DNA of 64,000 nucleotides from Microcoleus sp. FACHB-68 (GTDB taxonomy: Bacteria > Cyanobacteriota > Cyanobacteriia > Cyanobacteriales > Oscillatoriaceae): positions 186,001 through 250,000 of the forward strand of contig NZ_JACJOT010000006.1 of NCBI RefSeq assembly GCF_014695715.1, written 5' to 3'. Positions within the stretch are counted from its first letter, which is position 1, and the number at the start of each line of letters is the position of its first letter. Of the stretch, positions 53,301 to 64,000 are shown piece after piece. The notes below the pieces were generated by a model. It saw only the letters and a list, made by a program, of their open reading frames with translations, had not been told where the DNA came from and did no database searches. The translations under genes and the position numbers were made by a program.

Positions 53301-55025
53301 CTAGTTCACGCGCAATGTCAATTTCTCTTCACTCTTTTCTTTCAACGGGTCTTGCCACAAAATAATAGACTCGTTGATCAGCTGAATCTGGGTGCCAGGA
53401 TAGTAAAAGCTAAGAATGCGATCGCTCGACCATCCCAACTTGGCCAGCTTATGGGAGCCGGTTTGACTCATGCCAACCCCATGCCCAAAACCCCCTCCAA
53501 TAAAGGCATAGCCCTTAAGTATTTTCGTATTCTCTTGATAGATTGGTTCCACATAGAAGAGAGTGCTTAAAGGCGCGTAAAACGCATTGAGAATCTCGTC
53601 TTTTTCCAGCTCAATCACACCCGCGTCAGTGCTCACGGCCATTTTGAGAACACGACCGGCACTGGATCGCTGCAGCACCCGCAACTCCTGAATTGTTTGG
53701 AAGTTAACCAAGGGAGAGTTGCCGTCTTGCAGATAGCGCCTCAAGTCTTTGTTCATCTTGTCGAGACTGCTTTCCTCTCGCCACCGAAACAAGTCGCCTT
53801 CCTCGTTAAATCCTTTCTCAATATTGACAAAGCGCCGGAAGTTGTCTTCGGAAGCTAAACTTTGACTCGACAAGTCCCAAACGTTGCCCACCGAATCTAG
53901 CACCGGCAGCAAATAAGGTCGTTCTGGGCCATCCCACATATCGTTGAAAGGAGCCGTGACACCGCCGCTGGTTGAGGAATAAAGGGCATCAATTAACTCG
54001 TTTTGGTAAACCAGCACTTGCCCAGTGGTGGCTGCGATCGCGCGATCAGCATCGGGCCAAGTGTCGCCCAGTCCTTGGTAAACCTGGCATTGGGTATTGG
54101 CGCACATCTGATAGTTATCAATGGCAAACCGGCGCAAGTTCCGCAGTACATACGTTCGCGCCAGAATCGTTTGGGCTTCAATTGCCGGATAGGGGGCTTC
54201 TTCGCCAATTTCATGAGGCACGACGCCTCGCAGATAGATTTCGAGGGGCACTTGGTTGACGAGTGTGTAAGTGCCATAGGCATTAGGCTGCAGCCGCAGA
54301 CTGCCTCCGTACAGACGTTCTGTTTTTTCCGCTTTCCCTTTCTCGACTTGAATTAAGCCGGTGCCGGCGCTGATGTCTAGCTGAGACTGGCTATAGCGGG
54401 TGCCATTAACCACCCAACTGGCTTGGGGTGTCTGCTGTAATATTTTTGTCTCAAGATAGGCGCTGTTGTGGCCTTTCGCTTGCAGGCTTTCTAGGAGAAA
54501 CCGGCGGATTAAGGGGCTGCTGTAGGCACCGCGTTTGGCCCACACCTGCCATTCGTCCGGTTGGCCAATTTCTACCTCCAGTCCTTTGGCTCGCCACGTA
54601 TTAGCAGTGTCTTCCGCGCTTTCAAAGCTACGGTAGCTGCCGAGTACAACTCGCTCCTCTACCACCGGCTGCGGCAGGGGTTGCATCTGAATTTCTAGCT
54701 TGAGTTCTGTCGCTTCGAGAATTTGGGGCAAGCCATCTTGGTTAAAACGCAAGGTTAGGCGATCCCCAGGCTTTGCTTTCAGGGTCAGCCGGTCGCTTGG
54801 TTTTTCCCCAAATCGCTGTACTACCCCGACTTGAAGCTCTATGTCTTGGGAACTCTGCGCCCATACTGCGCTGCCGGTGAGTGAGGATAAGGTAAAAGAT
54901 AATAGGTAAAAAGGCAAGAAAAAGCATTTTCTCTTTTGCTTTTGCACGAGCGCCTTTTTCCTGGGTTGATGCTGGGGTTGGTTGGGCAAACCCATCTGCT
55001 TCAAGGTGTCACTGTGTTGCTGCAT
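53301..55025 (-). CDS. SpoIID/LytB-domain protein, exported
   Basis: A 574-residue protein with a basic N-terminal extension and a hydrophobic signal at about 35-55 (F-F-L-P-F-Y-L-L-S-F-T-L-S-S-L-T-G) ending in A-V-W-A-Q. The SpoIID/LytB domain runs from about residue 235 (V-N-Q-V-P-L-E-I-Y-L-R-G-V-V-P-H-E-I) to the end. It contains A-I-E-A-Q-T-I-L-A-R-T-Y-V-L, S-S-T-S-G-G-V-T, and the closing G-H-G-V-G-M-S-Q-T-G. SpoIID is a lytic transglycosylase; vegetative LytB-type relatives modify the wall. The substrate is presumably peptidoglycan. No sporulation genes are implied. Confidence 0.88.
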   Translation of the reverse strand: MQQHSDTLKQMGLPNQPQHQPRKKALVQKQKRKCFFLPFYLLSFTLSSLTGSAVWAQSSQDIELQVGVVQRFGEKPSDRLTLKAKPGDRLTLRFNQDGLPQILEATELKLEIQMQPLPQPVVEERVVLGSYRSFESAEDTANTWRAKGLEVEIGQPDEWQVWAKRGAYSSPLIRRFLLESLQAKGHNSAYLETKILQQTPQASWVVNGTRYSQSQLDISAGTGLIQVEKGKAEKTERLYGGSLRLQPNAYGTYTLVNQVPLEIYLRGVVPHEIGEEAPYPAIEAQTILARTYVLRNLRRFAIDNYQMCANTQCQVYQGLGDTWPDADRAIAATTGQVLVYQNELIDALYSSTSGGVTAPFNDMWDGPERPYLLPVLDSVGNVWDLSSQSLASEDNFRRFVNIEKGFNEEGDLFRWREESSLDKMNKDLRRYLQDGNSPLVNFQTIQELRVLQRSSAGRVLKMAVSTDAGVIELEKDEILNAFYAPLSTLFYVEPIYQENTKILKGYAFIGGGFGHGVGMSQTGSHKLAKLGWSSDRILSFYYPGTQIQLINESIILWQDPLKEKSEEKLTLRVN

Positions 55026-55461
55026 GAGCTGTCTCCCAATCGTGGGCTGAACATATTATAATTTTTTTTATTAAAGTTTTTATTTAGTTTAATAATTACT
55101 ATTTTTTAACCATTCATTGGTTAGATTAAGCTGTAATTAAAATATACTGTTACATTTCTCTGCTTTGCCGGAAGATTTTTAGTTGAAGTGGCACCGAGCG
55201 ATTGATTTAAATGTTATGGTTATGAGTTTGCTAAAATTCAGGCCGACTTCGCTCTAGATGCCGGTGGTATGCTGTGCTACTTTTCTATAAAAAATAGAAA
55301 TAATTTTAAAAGTGTAGTAATTTTATCAGTTTTGAAAAAGCATCGCTTGGGATCTCGCTTATCTCAAGACCCGCTGCCGGCCAATAAGGGCAGCGCCAAA
55401 TAAAGTATGCGAGTTTAATCAATCTATCACACTAATGCACCCTAAGCTGTCGTTAAGGAAA
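55026..55461. other. AT-rich spacer between SpoIID gene and the CHAT giant gene
   Basis: This 436-bp stretch lies downstream of the giant CHAT gene and upstream of the SpoIID gene on the same strand. I see no gene, tRNA or repeat family member. Confidence 0.4.
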
Positions 55462-58400
55462 TTAAGGCTGACCAATTAATATGAAAGCTGCCCAATCTCT
55501 AGGATTAGGGTGTTGTTGGATTGTCTTTAACATTGCACTTCGCAACGCCTTTGCTTTGTCTCCATTTTGCTGCAATTGCTGATAAAATTCCTGCATTAAA
55601 AATGCTGTAGGCGCATCCGGCACTGTCCACAAGGAGACGACAGCGCTGGGAATGCCGGCACTAATTAAGGCACGAGATAAGCCAATAACTCCATCCCCCG
55701 TAATTCTGCCTCGTCCCGTATTACAGGCACTGAGAACAATTAATTCGGCTTTTAATTTTAAGTTAAGAATTTCACTAGCTGTTAGCAACCCATTATCTTT
55801 GCTATCAGGTGCTAAAGCGATCGCACTTTCTAAGCCTTGTGCCTCATCAAGTAATCCATGCGTGGCGAAATGGATAATTTGACTTTGCTGCATTTTTTCT
55901 ACAACCAGTGCTTTGGTGGGAATAGAGCCGGTTAAAGCAGTTGTTTGTAATAATCGAGCAATTTCTAAAGCTTCTATTTCAGCATTGGGAAGTGGCGCTA
56001 ATGGTTGCGCCGGCTGTCCTGGTGTGGTTGACACAACCGGCATTTTAGGATTTCCAACCACTAATGCTTGAGGTTGAGTTTGGGTTGGCAGTTGCTGTTT
56101 TTGTTTGTTGGTTAAGTCAAGAACTTGAATTGCCGGCGCTGTTAGAATCGTGTGTTTCTCAATTAAATAGTTGCCTTCACTATCTTGCAATGCAGCAAAT
56201 GGCACTAAAAACAATTCGCCGTGAGGAATAAACACGACGTGATCTTCTGGGTTTGCCGGCAATAAATCTGCAATGGGTTCAATGAGAATTTGATGCAGTT
56301 TTTGTAATCGAGGATGAGACCCCCGAACCGATTCGACTTTTGAGATGACATCAGCAATAGGACGAGAAATTGTCACACCTTCTGCAAAAGAAGATTGAGT
56401 TAATTCCAGGCTTTGAGTGGCTTCACTAATTCCGACAACTTGCCACGGTTCCCAGTCGGGTGCATCATCTTTGAGCTTAACAAAATCACCCGGTAAAAAT
56501 GTGAGGGTTTCACCTTCACCCCGACTCCGAACTCCTAGAGAAATTCTACTTTCAGGAACCAGTTCATTGAGGGTAAGATTTAAAGATTGAAGATCCTGCC
56601 GGCGAAAAGCAACTTCACCGCTAGGTTTAACCACCCAAATATAAAGTTCTGACTCTTGTACTTGCCGAGTTCCTTGCGTACCCACAACCTGCTTCATAAT
56701 TGAGTAGGAAACCAACGTAGTATTTTGAGATCGGGCAATCTGCTGAATTTCCTTTATATTCGCCTGAGCGAATTCAGGTTCTATAGATTGAGAAGACAAA
56801 CTCTTCGCCAGTAATTCTACAAAAGCCCGCGCCCGTCCCCTTTCTGTCATTTCGAGAGCGCTATTAATTTGATTGTTGTCCACCAAAATTTCTTGCAAGG
56901 TGCTGTAGGTAGTTTCTTGAGTTTCAAAAATCAGGACTTTGCTGAGGTCATCGCTGCCTAAATCTTGGCGTAAATATTCCCAAATTTCGACAGCAGCAAT
57001 GAGATTTTTAATCGCTTCTTGAGGTCGCTTTGCTTGATTGAGAGCATCCCCTAAATTCGTTAAAACACGGGCTTCTGCATGGCGCTCCCCTAAGCTTCTA
57101 ACAATCGCTAAACTCTGCTGATGATGGGAAATTGCTTGATCAAAATTTTCAATTGCATAATAAGCGATTCCTAGATTTTCTAATGCCAACGCTTCGCCAC
57201 TTCTATCTTGTATTGCCTGAGCAAGCCCTAAACTTTGCTTTTGGTATTTTATGGCTTTGGTATAATCTGTAAGAGTGTAGTACATTCGCCCTAAATTGCT
57301 CAGGGCGCGTAATTCTCCTGGCTGGTCTTTGATCTGTTGAGTGAGTGCTAGACTTTGTTTTTGATACTCAATCGCTTGCGGATAATTTTTCTGGGCGTAG
57401 TAAGCAAGTCCTAGATTTCTTAAAATTTTTCCTTGTAATTCAAACGCGTTATTCGACGCAGCGAGTTTTAAAGTTTGTTGATAGTAAGTAATTGCTTTTT
57501 CATAATCTCCAATTGCCCCGAAAACGGCTCCCAAACCATTTAAGGCTTGCCCTTCCCCTAGAGAATCTTGGAGAGATTGTGTTAAGGCTAGTTGCTGCCG
57601 ATGATAATCAATTGCTTGAGTGTAATTTCCCAAGGCGTAGGAAGCAACCCCAAGATTGTACAGCACATACTTTTCGGTAGAACGATCTCGCAATTGACGG
57701 GCGAGTTCTAAGTTTTTTTCGTAGCAGGCGATAGCTTGGTTATAGTTGTCTGGCGTGCGCTTTAGAGCCACTCCTTGGACTTCTCCCAGTAACTGCTCTT
57801 GCTTAAGACAAGTTCCTGCTTCTTGCGCCAAGATTGTCAAACGTGGTGCATTTTCATTGACTGGAGAATGATTTGTTTCGGTTCTAACAATGCCTTGCTG
57901 ATTTGCCGGATTGATTAGCTGAGATGAGGAAATCTTGAGTTGAGTCCCACTTGGTGTATTCAAACTTTCAAGATTGGTTGTTCCAAGATTAGCAGTGTTA
58001 GGATTATTTTTTGGATTTATGGAATTGCCCAAGTTAGAAGTTACAGAATTATTTAATTGGGGGCTAGAAGCTCCTAAATTAGAATTTACAGGTTCAACAC
58101 TGACAGGATTCGTAGTAACTTCGGTAGAAGCTCCTGAGTTGGAATGTACAGGTCTAACATTGACAGAGTTCGTAGTAACGGTGTTAGAAACTCCTTGTTG
58201 GTTTCTAGGGGTATTAATAACTGGTTTTGAGACTATGCTTTGTGTATGGTCAGGCTTAATGTTAACCGAATTAACTTCTGATTTTTGGGGAGTAATGAAG
58301 GGCCTATTAGATGAAGTGGACACAATCGGCTGCACATTCTGTGAATTGCTCTCTCCTAAGTTATTTACTACAGGTTTAGGAGGCTCAGAAACCGAAACAG

Positions 58401-61400
58401 CCGGCTTTATGTTTCCTGAATTAAGCGATTGCTGAGGATTTTCGGGTTTAATAATTCCTGAGTTAACTGTTACAGGGTTAATCACTTCTGGCTTAACTGT
58501 TCCGTTTTTAGAAGCACCGGCATTATTGGTTCCGGTATTATTTCCAGAATTGGGTGAGCCGGCACTGTTAGTTCCTGAGCTAGTTGTTCCGGTATTATTT
58601 CCAGAATGGGGTGAGCCGGCACCGTTAGTTCCTGAGCTAGTTGTTCCGGAATTAGTGCTACCAGAATTAGTCGAGTCGGCACTATTTGTTTCTGAGTTGG
58701 TTGTTCCAGAATTAGTCAAGTCGGCACTATTCGTTCCAGAATTATTAGTTCCGGTATTATTTCCAGAATTGGTCGAGTCGGCACTATTCGTTCCAGAATT
58801 ATTAGTTCCGGTATTATTTCCAGAATTGGGTGAGCCAGCACTATTCGTTCCTAAGTTGGTTGTTCCAGAATTAGTGCTACCAGAATTAGTTGAGTCGGCA
58901 CCATTCGTTCCTGAGTTAGTTGTTCGGGATTCTTGAATAGAAATATAAATAGGCGAGTCTGGTTGAGTAATTTGTGGTGCAGAAATTGCTATAAGACTGC
59001 CCGCTTCAGGGGCTGTTATGGCAAAATTGCCTTTAGTAGATGGTTCAAAAAATTTAGAAAAAACTATCATCGCATGCTTATAAATTGAGTTTAGCATTCC
59101 TCTAAAAACAATACCTTTTTCCATAAGACTAGGATTATCTACTTCTCCCCCTAGAAAGTTAATGATATCGATATTATTGGTATTTGATATAATGTTTCCA
59201 ACAGTAGTGCTATCTCCGACGAGAGTAATATTTTCGCTTAACCCAAAGTTAGAAGCTGAGTTAATCGTTCCACCTGTGGTATTTATGTCGCCGCCTGTAA
59301 TAGATATACCGCTGCCAGAGTTTGGAGGCCAAAGGCTCATAAGAAAAATATCGCCGCCTCCAGAAATAATATCACCCGTGAAAATGTCTCCCCCTTTAAT
59401 GTAAGAAGGTGAATTAAATTTACCTCTAATAAGAAGGGTTACATTTCCTCCGGGTGCAGTCTCAGAACTTGAATTTAAAGTTCCTGCTCGTGTATCAATA
59501 TTTCCAGTGGTTGATGATGTCCCGTCATTCTGCATTATAACTAAGTTAATATTTCCACCGTTGGAGATAATATTCCCGGGGGTGAGGTCAGAATTCGCAA
59601 CCAAGCTAATTGGATGACTGCTGCTAGTGCTGGATGTTGAGTCAAGAGTGCCGGCGCTAGTATTTATTTCACCCTGTTTACTGACTCCAACAATTTCTCC
59701 ACCGGCAACACGAGGAGCAACTCCATTATTTCCTAGGTTAATGTTATGAGTTGCAAAAAGGCCGATTTTGCCGTTGTTTCCATTGACACTGGTCGCATTT
59801 AAATCAGCAATTGTTATGCCACCGCTAACCGCATTAAAGAATATCTCTCCTGCATTACCACTCACGGAGGAAGTGTTCACTGTACCAGTGCGAGAATCAA
59901 TATTACCGATTGAGCTGTAAAGCTGTATTTTAGCTCCGTTACCTGTTAAACTAGAGGTATTTAAGTTTCCGGTTATCAGATCAGTTTTAACTTGTATATT
60001 AATCGTGCCGCTATTAATAATTCCTGAAGTATTAAAGGTGCCGCGACGGGTGTCTACCGCGTTTTCTGTGCTCCTCAAACTAAGATTACCGCCCGTTACA
60101 CCGGCTGTCGTAATACTGCCGGCATCAATACCACCCCCAGCATAAAGCGTCACCTCGCCACCACTCCCATTGATACTAGAGGTATTCAGGCTGGCAGTAA
60201 TAATGCTCGGTGCTGTCATGGGTGCCGGCATTGGTGGCAGCGTTGGTGCCGGTATTGGTGTCAGGTTGGGTTCAGGTAAAAGTGGCGTCAATCCAGGAGT
60301 AATTCCAGAAATCAATCCAGGAGTGAATCCTAGTGTTGCGGTAGGTGTGGGTGACGGTGCAGGTGCGGGTGCCAGTGTTGATGTCGGCGCAGGTGTGGGT
60401 GTAGGTGCCGGCGTTGGCGTTGCTGCGGATGCCGACGTCAAATCAGACACATACATGACAATATCCCCGCCATCTCCGCTCACAGACGAAGTATCGACTG
60501 TGCCGGCACGGGTGTCAATGGTTCCACTTTGGCTGAATACCGTTATTTTTCCGCCATTGCCGTCGCTACTAGAAGCATTCAGTGAGCCGGTTGTGATGCC
60601 GGTTTGTCCCCAAAGCGTTATCTCTCCGCTATCACCACCGGCAACCGTTGAGTCTAGTGTGCCGGTGGTTGTAATTTGGCCTTCTTTACTATAAAGAAAA
60701 ATTCCTCCTCCATTAGAAGTTATGCCGGCTGTTTGAATATTATCTAATGCCTCTAAAAATACCAGTCCACCAATACTATCGGCATCAATAACAATCTTGC
60801 CAACTTCAATTTTTCCGTCTAAGACATCGCTTGTGGAGGAGTTAAAAATAGTTCCTGCTTCTGTTTGGGAGTTACCAGGCGTTAGGGTCGCCGAATTTGA
60901 TAAAGTAGTCTGACCAGCTTTTAACACTAGCAGCGGTTCACTAGAAATCTGTGGAGCAATGCCATTAATTGTAATATTGCCTGTTGAGATACTGCGTTTC
61001 GCTTCAATCCATAAAGAAGGGCCGATATAATCTCCAAACGTGACATCCCCCTCAGAAAAAATAACTGGACCTAAAAGACTTCTAAAATGATTAGGATTGC
61101 CTAAAAAGTCACGAATCGAAAAACTGCCGCCGACTTTAGAATGAGTATCTATCGAAACTACGCCATTACTAACAAAACTTAAATTCCCCCCGCTTGTTAA
61201 AGGATGGTTAGGGTGGTTAAGTGCCAAAATATCAATACTTTCTCTTCCTTCAATCAACAGATTGTTTCCAGCTTTGGCAACAAAAGGATTTGCAGGACTA
61301 TCTCGAATGCGTACTGTATTTTCTGCTTGCAGTGTCAAGTTTTCGGCTGTCTGCAATTGACTTTCAATTAAAGTTAGGTTGTTGTGAGCCGATAAAGTAG

Positions 61401-62313
61401 CATTTTGAGCAGATACTTGTGAATTCGGCCAACGCGCCACTACAACATCGCCATTTTCTACCTGCAAACCTGAACCCGTCAGTTGAACAGTGCCATCAGA
61501 ATTAACTGTTAATCCTGTGGCATGACTGCCGCCATAACCTGTTAACAACGTTGGCAAATTAGCAATGGGGAATGTCCAGCTTCCTTCCGAGGTTGTGGCG
61601 GGTTGAATTTCTAAATTTAACACCATGCCGGTTTGACTAAGGCGCACCCGATGTTCCCCCGGCACGGCGGTTAGAACAATCTCACCTCCCGGCGCAGAAA
61701 GTTGGCCGGTATTGACGACGGTTCCCCCCATTAATGTTAAATTTTGTCCTTGATTAACGCTAAGATTTCCTGAATTAATGACTGCGCCTGGTTGCAGCGT
61801 TGAAAAGTTAAACGCAGTAGGAGAACCGATGAGAAGTGGGTAGTTATTTGTCCCGATGGCATTGAATCTATTAGAACCAAATTCGATATTTGTCGCGGTT
61901 GTAGCACTGAAGGATGCGGGGACATTTAAGCTGGCACTCGGGCCAAATATGATGCCGGCTGGGTTCATCAAAAATAAGTTAGAATTTCCCCCCGTTACTT
62001 GAATTAATCCGTTAATAAAAGAGGCATCACCTCCGACAACTCTGCCTAAAATATTGAGAATTTCAGGATTCGAGTTAAAGTTGGCGATTTGACCGGCATC
62101 TAATCCAAATTTCTCAAAACTGTGAAATAAATTTGCTCCATCACCAGAACGTTGTCCCCCATTGATTTCAAGGCGGTTGCCATTGGGGGTGACGACTGTG
62201 CCGGTGCCATCGTTTGCCGATTGGATCGGTTGTGAGGATGCCGGCACAAAGGAGTAAAATGCTATAAATAAACCGAGAGCTAACGGGTTAAGAGATTTTA
62301 TGGCTGAATTCAT
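55462..62313 (-). CDS. Giant secreted TPS-haemagglutinin, TPR and CHAT protease-like protein
   Basis: About 2283 residues from ATG 62313, which follows AGGA; the in-frame TTG 62328 lies upstream. A signal peptide (about 1-28) and a two-partner-secretion haemagglutinin domain (about 30-145, with [10 protein letters not shown]) open it. Beta-helix-type repeats of G-x-I-D-T-R-x-G-T-x-x-T-S-S style follow. A Pro/Thr/Ala linker (about 620-708) and a N-S-G-T-N-S-rich tandem tract (about 1128-1271) come next. About six TPRs lie at 1528-1784 and a C-terminal CHAT domain at about 1975-2283 with His2152 (T-H-G) and Cys2197 (S-A-C-N-T-G). CHAT is a caspase-like protease fold. The predicted secretion partner (TpsB) is not in the window. 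Confidence 0.9.
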   Translation of the reverse strand: MNSAIKSLNPLALGLFIAFYSFVPASSQPIQSANDGTGTVVTPNGNRLEINGGQRSGDGANLFHSFEKFGLDAGQIANFNSNPEILNILGRVVGGDASFINGLIQVTGGNSNLFLMNPAGIIFGPSASLNVPASFSATTATNIEFGSNRFNAIGTNNYPLLIGSPTAFNFSTLQPGAVINSGNLSVNQGQNLTLMGGTVVNTGQLSAPGGEIVLTAVPGEHRVRLSQTGMVLNLEIQPATTSEGSWTFPIANLPTLLTGYGGSHATGLTVNSDGTVQLTGSGLQVENGDVVVARWPNSQVSAQNATLSAHNNLTLIESQLQTAENLTLQAENTVRIRDSPANPFVAKAGNNLLIEGRESIDILALNHPNHPLTSGGNLSFVSNGVVSIDTHSKVGGSFSIRDFLGNPNHFRSLLGPVIFSEGDVTFGDYIGPSLWIEAKRSISTGNITINGIAPQISSEPLLVLKAGQTTLSNSATLTPGNSQTEAGTIFNSSTSDVLDGKIEVGKIVIDADSIGGLVFLEALDNIQTAGITSNGGGIFLYSKEGQITTTGTLDSTVAGGDSGEITLWGQTGITTGSLNASSSDGNGGKITVFSQSGTIDTRAGTVDTSSVSGDGGDIVMYVSDLTSASAATPTPAPTPTPAPTSTLAPAPAPSPTPTATLGFTPGLISGITPGLTPLLPEPNLTPIPAPTLPPMPAPMTAPSIITASLNTSSINGSGGEVTLYAGGGIDAGSITTAGVTGGNLSLRSTENAVDTRRGTFNTSGIINSGTINIQVKTDLITGNLNTSSLTGNGAKIQLYSSIGNIDSRTGTVNTSSVSGNAGEIFFNAVSGGITIADLNATSVNGNNGKIGLFATHNINLGNNGVAPRVAGGEIVGVSKQGEINTSAGTLDSTSSTSSSHPISLVANSDLTPGNIISNGGNINLVIMQNDGTSSTTGNIDTRAGTLNSSSETAPGGNVTLLIRGKFNSPSYIKGGDIFTGDIISGGGDIFLMSLWPPNSGSGISITGGDINTTGGTINSASNFGLSENITLVGDSTTVGNIISNTNNIDIINFLGGEVDNPSLMEKGIVFRGMLNSIYKHAMIVFSKFFEPSTKGNFAITAPEAGSLIAISAPQITQPDSPIYISIQESRTTNSGTNGADSTNSGSTNSGTTNLGTNSAGSPNSGNNTGTNNSGTNSADSTNSGNNTGTNNSGTNSADLTNSGTTNSETNSADSTNSGSTNSGTTSSGTNGAGSPHSGNNTGTTSSGTNSAGSPNSGNNTGTNNAGASKNGTVKPEVINPVTVNSGIIKPENPQQSLNSGNIKPAVSVSEPPKPVVNNLGESNSQNVQPIVSTSSNRPFITPQKSEVNSVNIKPDHTQSIVSKPVINTPRNQQGVSNTVTTNSVNVRPVHSNSGASTEVTTNPVSVEPVNSNLGASSPQLNNSVTSNLGNSINPKNNPNTANLGTTNLESLNTPSGTQLKISSSQLINPANQQGIVRTETNHSPVNENAPRLTILAQEAGTCLKQEQLLGEVQGVALKRTPDNYNQAIACYEKNLELARQLRDRSTEKYVLYNLGVASYALGNYTQAIDYHRQQLALTQSLQDSLGEGQALNGLGAVFGAIGDYEKAITYYQQTLKLAASNNAFELQGKILRNLGLAYYAQKNYPQAIEYQKQSLALTQQIKDQPGELRALSNLGRMYYTLTDYTKAIKYQKQSLGLAQAIQDRSGEALALENLGIAYYAIENFDQAISHHQQSLAIVRSLGERHAEARVLTNLGDALNQAKRPQEAIKNLIAAVEIWEYLRQDLGSDDLSKVLIFETQETTYSTLQEILVDNNQINSALEMTERGRARAFVELLAKSLSSQSIEPEFAQANIKEIQQIARSQNTTLVSYSIMKQVVGTQGTRQVQESELYIWVVKPSGEVAFRRQDLQSLNLTLNELVPESRISLGVRSRGEGETLTFLPGDFVKLKDDAPDWEPWQVVGISEATQSLELTQSSFAEGVTISRPIADVISKVESVRGSHPRLQKLHQILIEPIADLLPANPEDHVVFIPHGELFLVPFAALQDSEGNYLIEKHTILTAPAIQVLDLTNKQKQQLPTQTQPQALVVGNPKMPVVSTTPGQPAQPLAPLPNAEIEALEIARLLQTTALTGSIPTKALVVEKMQQSQIIHFATHGLLDEAQGLESAIALAPDSKDNGLLTASEILNLKLKAELIVLSACNTGRGRITGDGVIGLSRALISAGIPSAVVSLWTVPDAPTAFLMQEFYQQLQQNGDKAKALRSAMLKTIQQHPNPRDWAAFILIGQP
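58500..58930 (-). repeat. Tandem repeat tract encoding NSGT/NNTGT/SADS units
   Basis: Within the giant CHAT gene the DNA repeats units encoding [18 protein letters not shown] and variants, roughly a dozen times in diverging order. The array is internally near-identical in places, so its length could change by slippage or recombination. Confidence 0.8.
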
Positions 62314-62489
62314 CAGACTTTTCCTCAAATAGCTTCAATCATTTGCTAAGGGTAACAAGCTTGCTGGGGCTAATCTTTAAGTAAATATCACCCGCACAAT
62401 TCAGTTAAGAAGAACTGCCAAAAGTCTAAATTTTGGCTAATGAGTGTAACATAGACTTTCAACTTTGGGTGTTCAGTATTTTTGCAAAA

Positions 62490-62526
62490 AAAAATCAAAA
62501 GCTCGAATAAAAATGAATTGAGCTTT
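62490..62526 (-). terminator. Probable terminator at the end of the DUF928 gene
   Basis: AAAGCTC (62498-62504) and GAGCTTT (62520-62526) can pair. On the minus strand the right arm overlaps the DUF928 stop, and a T-rich run follows the left arm (GATTTTTTTTT). Confidence 0.5.
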
Positions 62527-63247
62527 AATCCCCTGTACAACAAGAAACCACCGGCACTGAAAGCATTTTCTCTAAACGTACTGTTGGATGCTGTAATAAA
62601 TCTGTCCAAGCTGTGGCGATTTCAGGATTATTGGATTGAGCGCGATGCAGTGTGGCTAGCTCAGTCACCATCTCATACCAAAAACCCTTAGTCCCATATA
62701 AATTAGCCCGTTCTAGGGGTGAAGCCTTCTCTAATTGACTTTGAACCTCTGGTGGTAAAGTATCACGCACAATTACCCCATTCACAGATAGAAAATCCGC
62801 CTGATTTTCTGAATTACAGAAGAAAAAGAACCGCCAACGATATTTTTTACCGATTTCTAGCGGCGGTGCTGTTTCTGGAAGACGATAATTGATGATTCCT
62901 GGCCCATTATTCGCTTGAAATGTGGTTTTATAAACCTGCTCTTTACTAATTTCATCCTCTAATATAAATTCGATTGACCCTGATGGATAGGGAGTATATA
63001 GCCAAAATGTCGGATTCTCTGCGGTTGTTTTTCCGAAATTAGTCGCCGGGATTAAAGCGGAAAAAGAGCCGGTAGGTGCGGGACAACCAGGGCGACTGCC
63101 GGCATCTTCGCGCCTGCCTGGTGCGCCATCACTGGGAGGTCTGAAAGTAGAGGTTTGTGCTAATGAACGAACGCTGAGGGTGCTTAGTAGCCATAGAAAC
63201 GCACAGGTTAGAGTTAATAACTGATATTGCAGATTTTTGAGATTCAT
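62525..63247 (-). CDS. DUF928 exported protein
   Basis: A 240-residue cyanobacterial DUF928 protein with a signal peptide at about residues 8-31 (ending R-S-L-A-Q). A Pro/Arg-rich segment, P-P-S-D-G-A-P-G-R-R-E-D-A-G-S-R-P-G-C, comes next. The beta-rich domain has F-W-L-Y-T-P-Y-P, P-G-I-I-N-Y-R-L-P and Y-R-W-R-F-F-F-F-C. DUF928 genes are typically found beside CHASE2/CHAT and TPS-type genes in cyanobacteria, as here. The function is unknown. It starts 9 nt after the CHASE2 stop and lies 212 nt upstream of the giant gene. Confidence 0.88.
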   Translation of the reverse strand: MNLKNLQYQLLTLTCAFLWLLSTLSVRSLAQTSTFRPPSDGAPGRREDAGSRPGCPAPTGSFSALIPATNFGKTTAENPTFWLYTPYPSGSIEFILEDEISKEQVYKTTFQANNGPGIINYRLPETAPPLEIGKKYRWRFFFFCNSENQADFLSVNGVIVRDTLPPEVQSQLEKASPLERANLYGTKGFWYEMVTELATLHRAQSNNPEIATAWTDLLQHPTVRLEKMLSVPVVSCCTGD

Positions 63248-63256
63248 TTTGTTATT

Positions 63257-64000
63257 TTAGTGTTTAAAATCGTTGGTTAAAAGTCGTGCTTGCCATATAA
63301 TAATTCCTGACGTAGCCAGAATCGCAACAAGTGATGGAACAACCGGCACCCAAAAACCTTGGATTAACAAACCTAAACAAACTCCGCATAATACCCCCAT
63401 TGTTACTACTACAGCAATAACCCGATAACGAAGGTGGTTTATTTGACAAATAGCAACGCCTGCGCTTATCGCCCATCCCCCAATCCAGAAAGCTTCGGCC
63501 CACTGATTCCAAACAGTTAAAAGCGGTCGCTGATCCAAAACAGCACTAAGAATTTGGCTCACCATTTGGGCTTGAATCAGAACTCCTGGTGTTCTTTCAT
63601 AGTGGTTTTTGCCGGCACTATACGGACTGGAAAAATTATCAACGGCAGTCGGCGCTGTGACTCCAATTAAAATAATTTTATTCTTGAATAAATGAGGATC
63701 AACTTGATTTTTCAATATTTCTGAAATTCCCACTATTGTTGATATATTTTTTCGATAATTAAGTAAAATTTGAAATCCGCCATTGTCTAATTTTTTATAA
63801 GCGCCTGTATTTACTTCCAAATCTTGAAAAATTACTTTGCCAAGCTTAACTTTTTCTCTTGAAAGAGCTTGCGGTTTTATGCCTTCCGCTGCGAGATAAT
63901 CCAGAGCAACTCTTGTGCTTAACGCATAATTGGTAACACAAGGATCATCTTGATAAGGCTGCATAAACATTAAATGTCGGCGTAAAATTCCGTCTAAATC
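63257..64000 (-). CDS. CHASE2-domain membrane protein (N-terminus beyond window edge)
   Basis: The frame is open to the right edge of the window, so the protein is incomplete (at least 247 residues). The visible part begins D-L-D-G-I-L-R-R, as in CHASE2 sensor domains, and continues with I-I-L-I-G-V-T-A-P-T and R-T-P-G-V-L-I-Q-A-Q-M-V-S. Three transmembrane helices follow (about the last 75 residues), and the protein ends soon after them. Cyanobacterial CHASE2 proteins often carry a CHAT or other domain upstream; this cannot be judged here. It is the first visible gene of the operon with DUF928 and the CHAT protein. Confidence 0.88.
   Translation of the reverse strand, partial: DLDGILRRHLMFMQPYQDDPCVTNYALSTRVALDYLAAEGIKPQALSREKVKLGKVIFQDLEVNTGAYKKLDNGGFQILLNYRKNISTIVGISEILKNQVDPHLFKNKIILIGVTAPTAVDNFSSPYSAGKNHYERTPGVLIQAQMVSQILSAVLDQRPLLTVWNQWAEAFWIGGWAISAGVAICQINHLRYRVIAVVVTMGVLCGVCLGLLIQGFWVPVVPSLVAILATSGIIIWQARLLTNDFKH

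Noticed and set aside
58526-58936. Plus-strand ORF of 136 codons with V-P-E-L repeats
   Set aside because: It is the antisense shadow of the NSGT repeat tract in the giant CHAT gene.

Overview
The window reads as chromosomal DNA of a cyanobacterium, probably filamentous. The lineage is indicated by crtH (carotenoid isomerase), a plant-type petF ferredoxin, bvdR (biliverdin reductase), a CAAD/CURT1-type thylakoid protein, a Ycf19/YggT protein, DUF928, DUF2301 and DUF2243 proteins, heptamer CCCCATG tandem repeats, scattered HIP1 octamers and a very strong excess of the palindrome GCCGGC in genes and spacers alike. No rRNA, tRNA or CRISPR array was found.

Layout. 0-5 kb: end of a membrane protein, a DUF433/DUF5615 toxin-antitoxin-like pair behind a palindrome, a conserved small protein with aroE, a secreted protein, then YggT, a glycine-zipper protein and upp on the minus strand. 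5.1-6.8 kb: a Fur-box promoter with an apparent ~70-nt terminated small RNA, then crtH. 6.9-8.8 kb: a two-gene restriction-modification system (C5 methyltransferase plus PD-(D/E)XK nuclease) with an AT-rich upstream spacer. 9.2-15.6 kb: a PEP mutase/isocitrate-lyase family enzyme, a YARHG protein and a complete CUT1 sugar ABC transporter operon on the minus strand. 16-21.5 kb: two tandem NMT1/THI5-like solute-binding lipoproteins, a decayed third copy and a large dCache-HAMP-GAF-PAS histidine kinase in one direction. 21.8-34.5 kb: mainly housekeeping genes (haem-oxygenase-like diiron protein, methyltransferase, selO, D-lactate dehydrogenase family, CURT1-like, SLH protein, aroA, Rieske-tailed FAD oxidoreductase).

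34.4-38.3 kb is a plastic region. It has a GNAT gene flanked by a direct duplication of the Rieske gene tail, then a methyltransferase fused to a Bpu10I-family nuclease whose gene lacks the GCCGGC signature, then a decayed integron-integrase-like pseudogene. 38.7-55 kb is mostly ordinary: SDR, DUF2243, hemerythrin, dprA, acetyltransferase, DUF218, DUF2301, SAM hydroxide adenosyltransferase, patatin, a twice-frameshifted gene, pentapeptide protein, YbjN, bvdR, petF and SpoIID/LytB. 55.4-64 kb (minus strand) holds a CHASE2 protein cut by the window edge, a DUF928 protein and a giant secreted protein joining a two-partner-secretion haemagglutinin domain to TPR and CHAT (caspase-like) domains.

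How parts may work together. The most testable link is the putative Fur-controlled small RNA upstream of crtH. Its pyrimidine-rich 5' region is complementary, by 9 and 11 contiguous bases, to the Shine-Dalgarno regions of two iron-protein genes in the same window, petF and the hemerythrin gene. This resembles what is known for the cyanobacterial iron-stress RNA IsaR1. Other candidates for undescribed biology are the solute-binding-protein/kinase cluster without transporter genes, the methyltransferase-Bpu10I fusion, and the CHASE2/DUF928/TPS-TPR-CHAT cluster.
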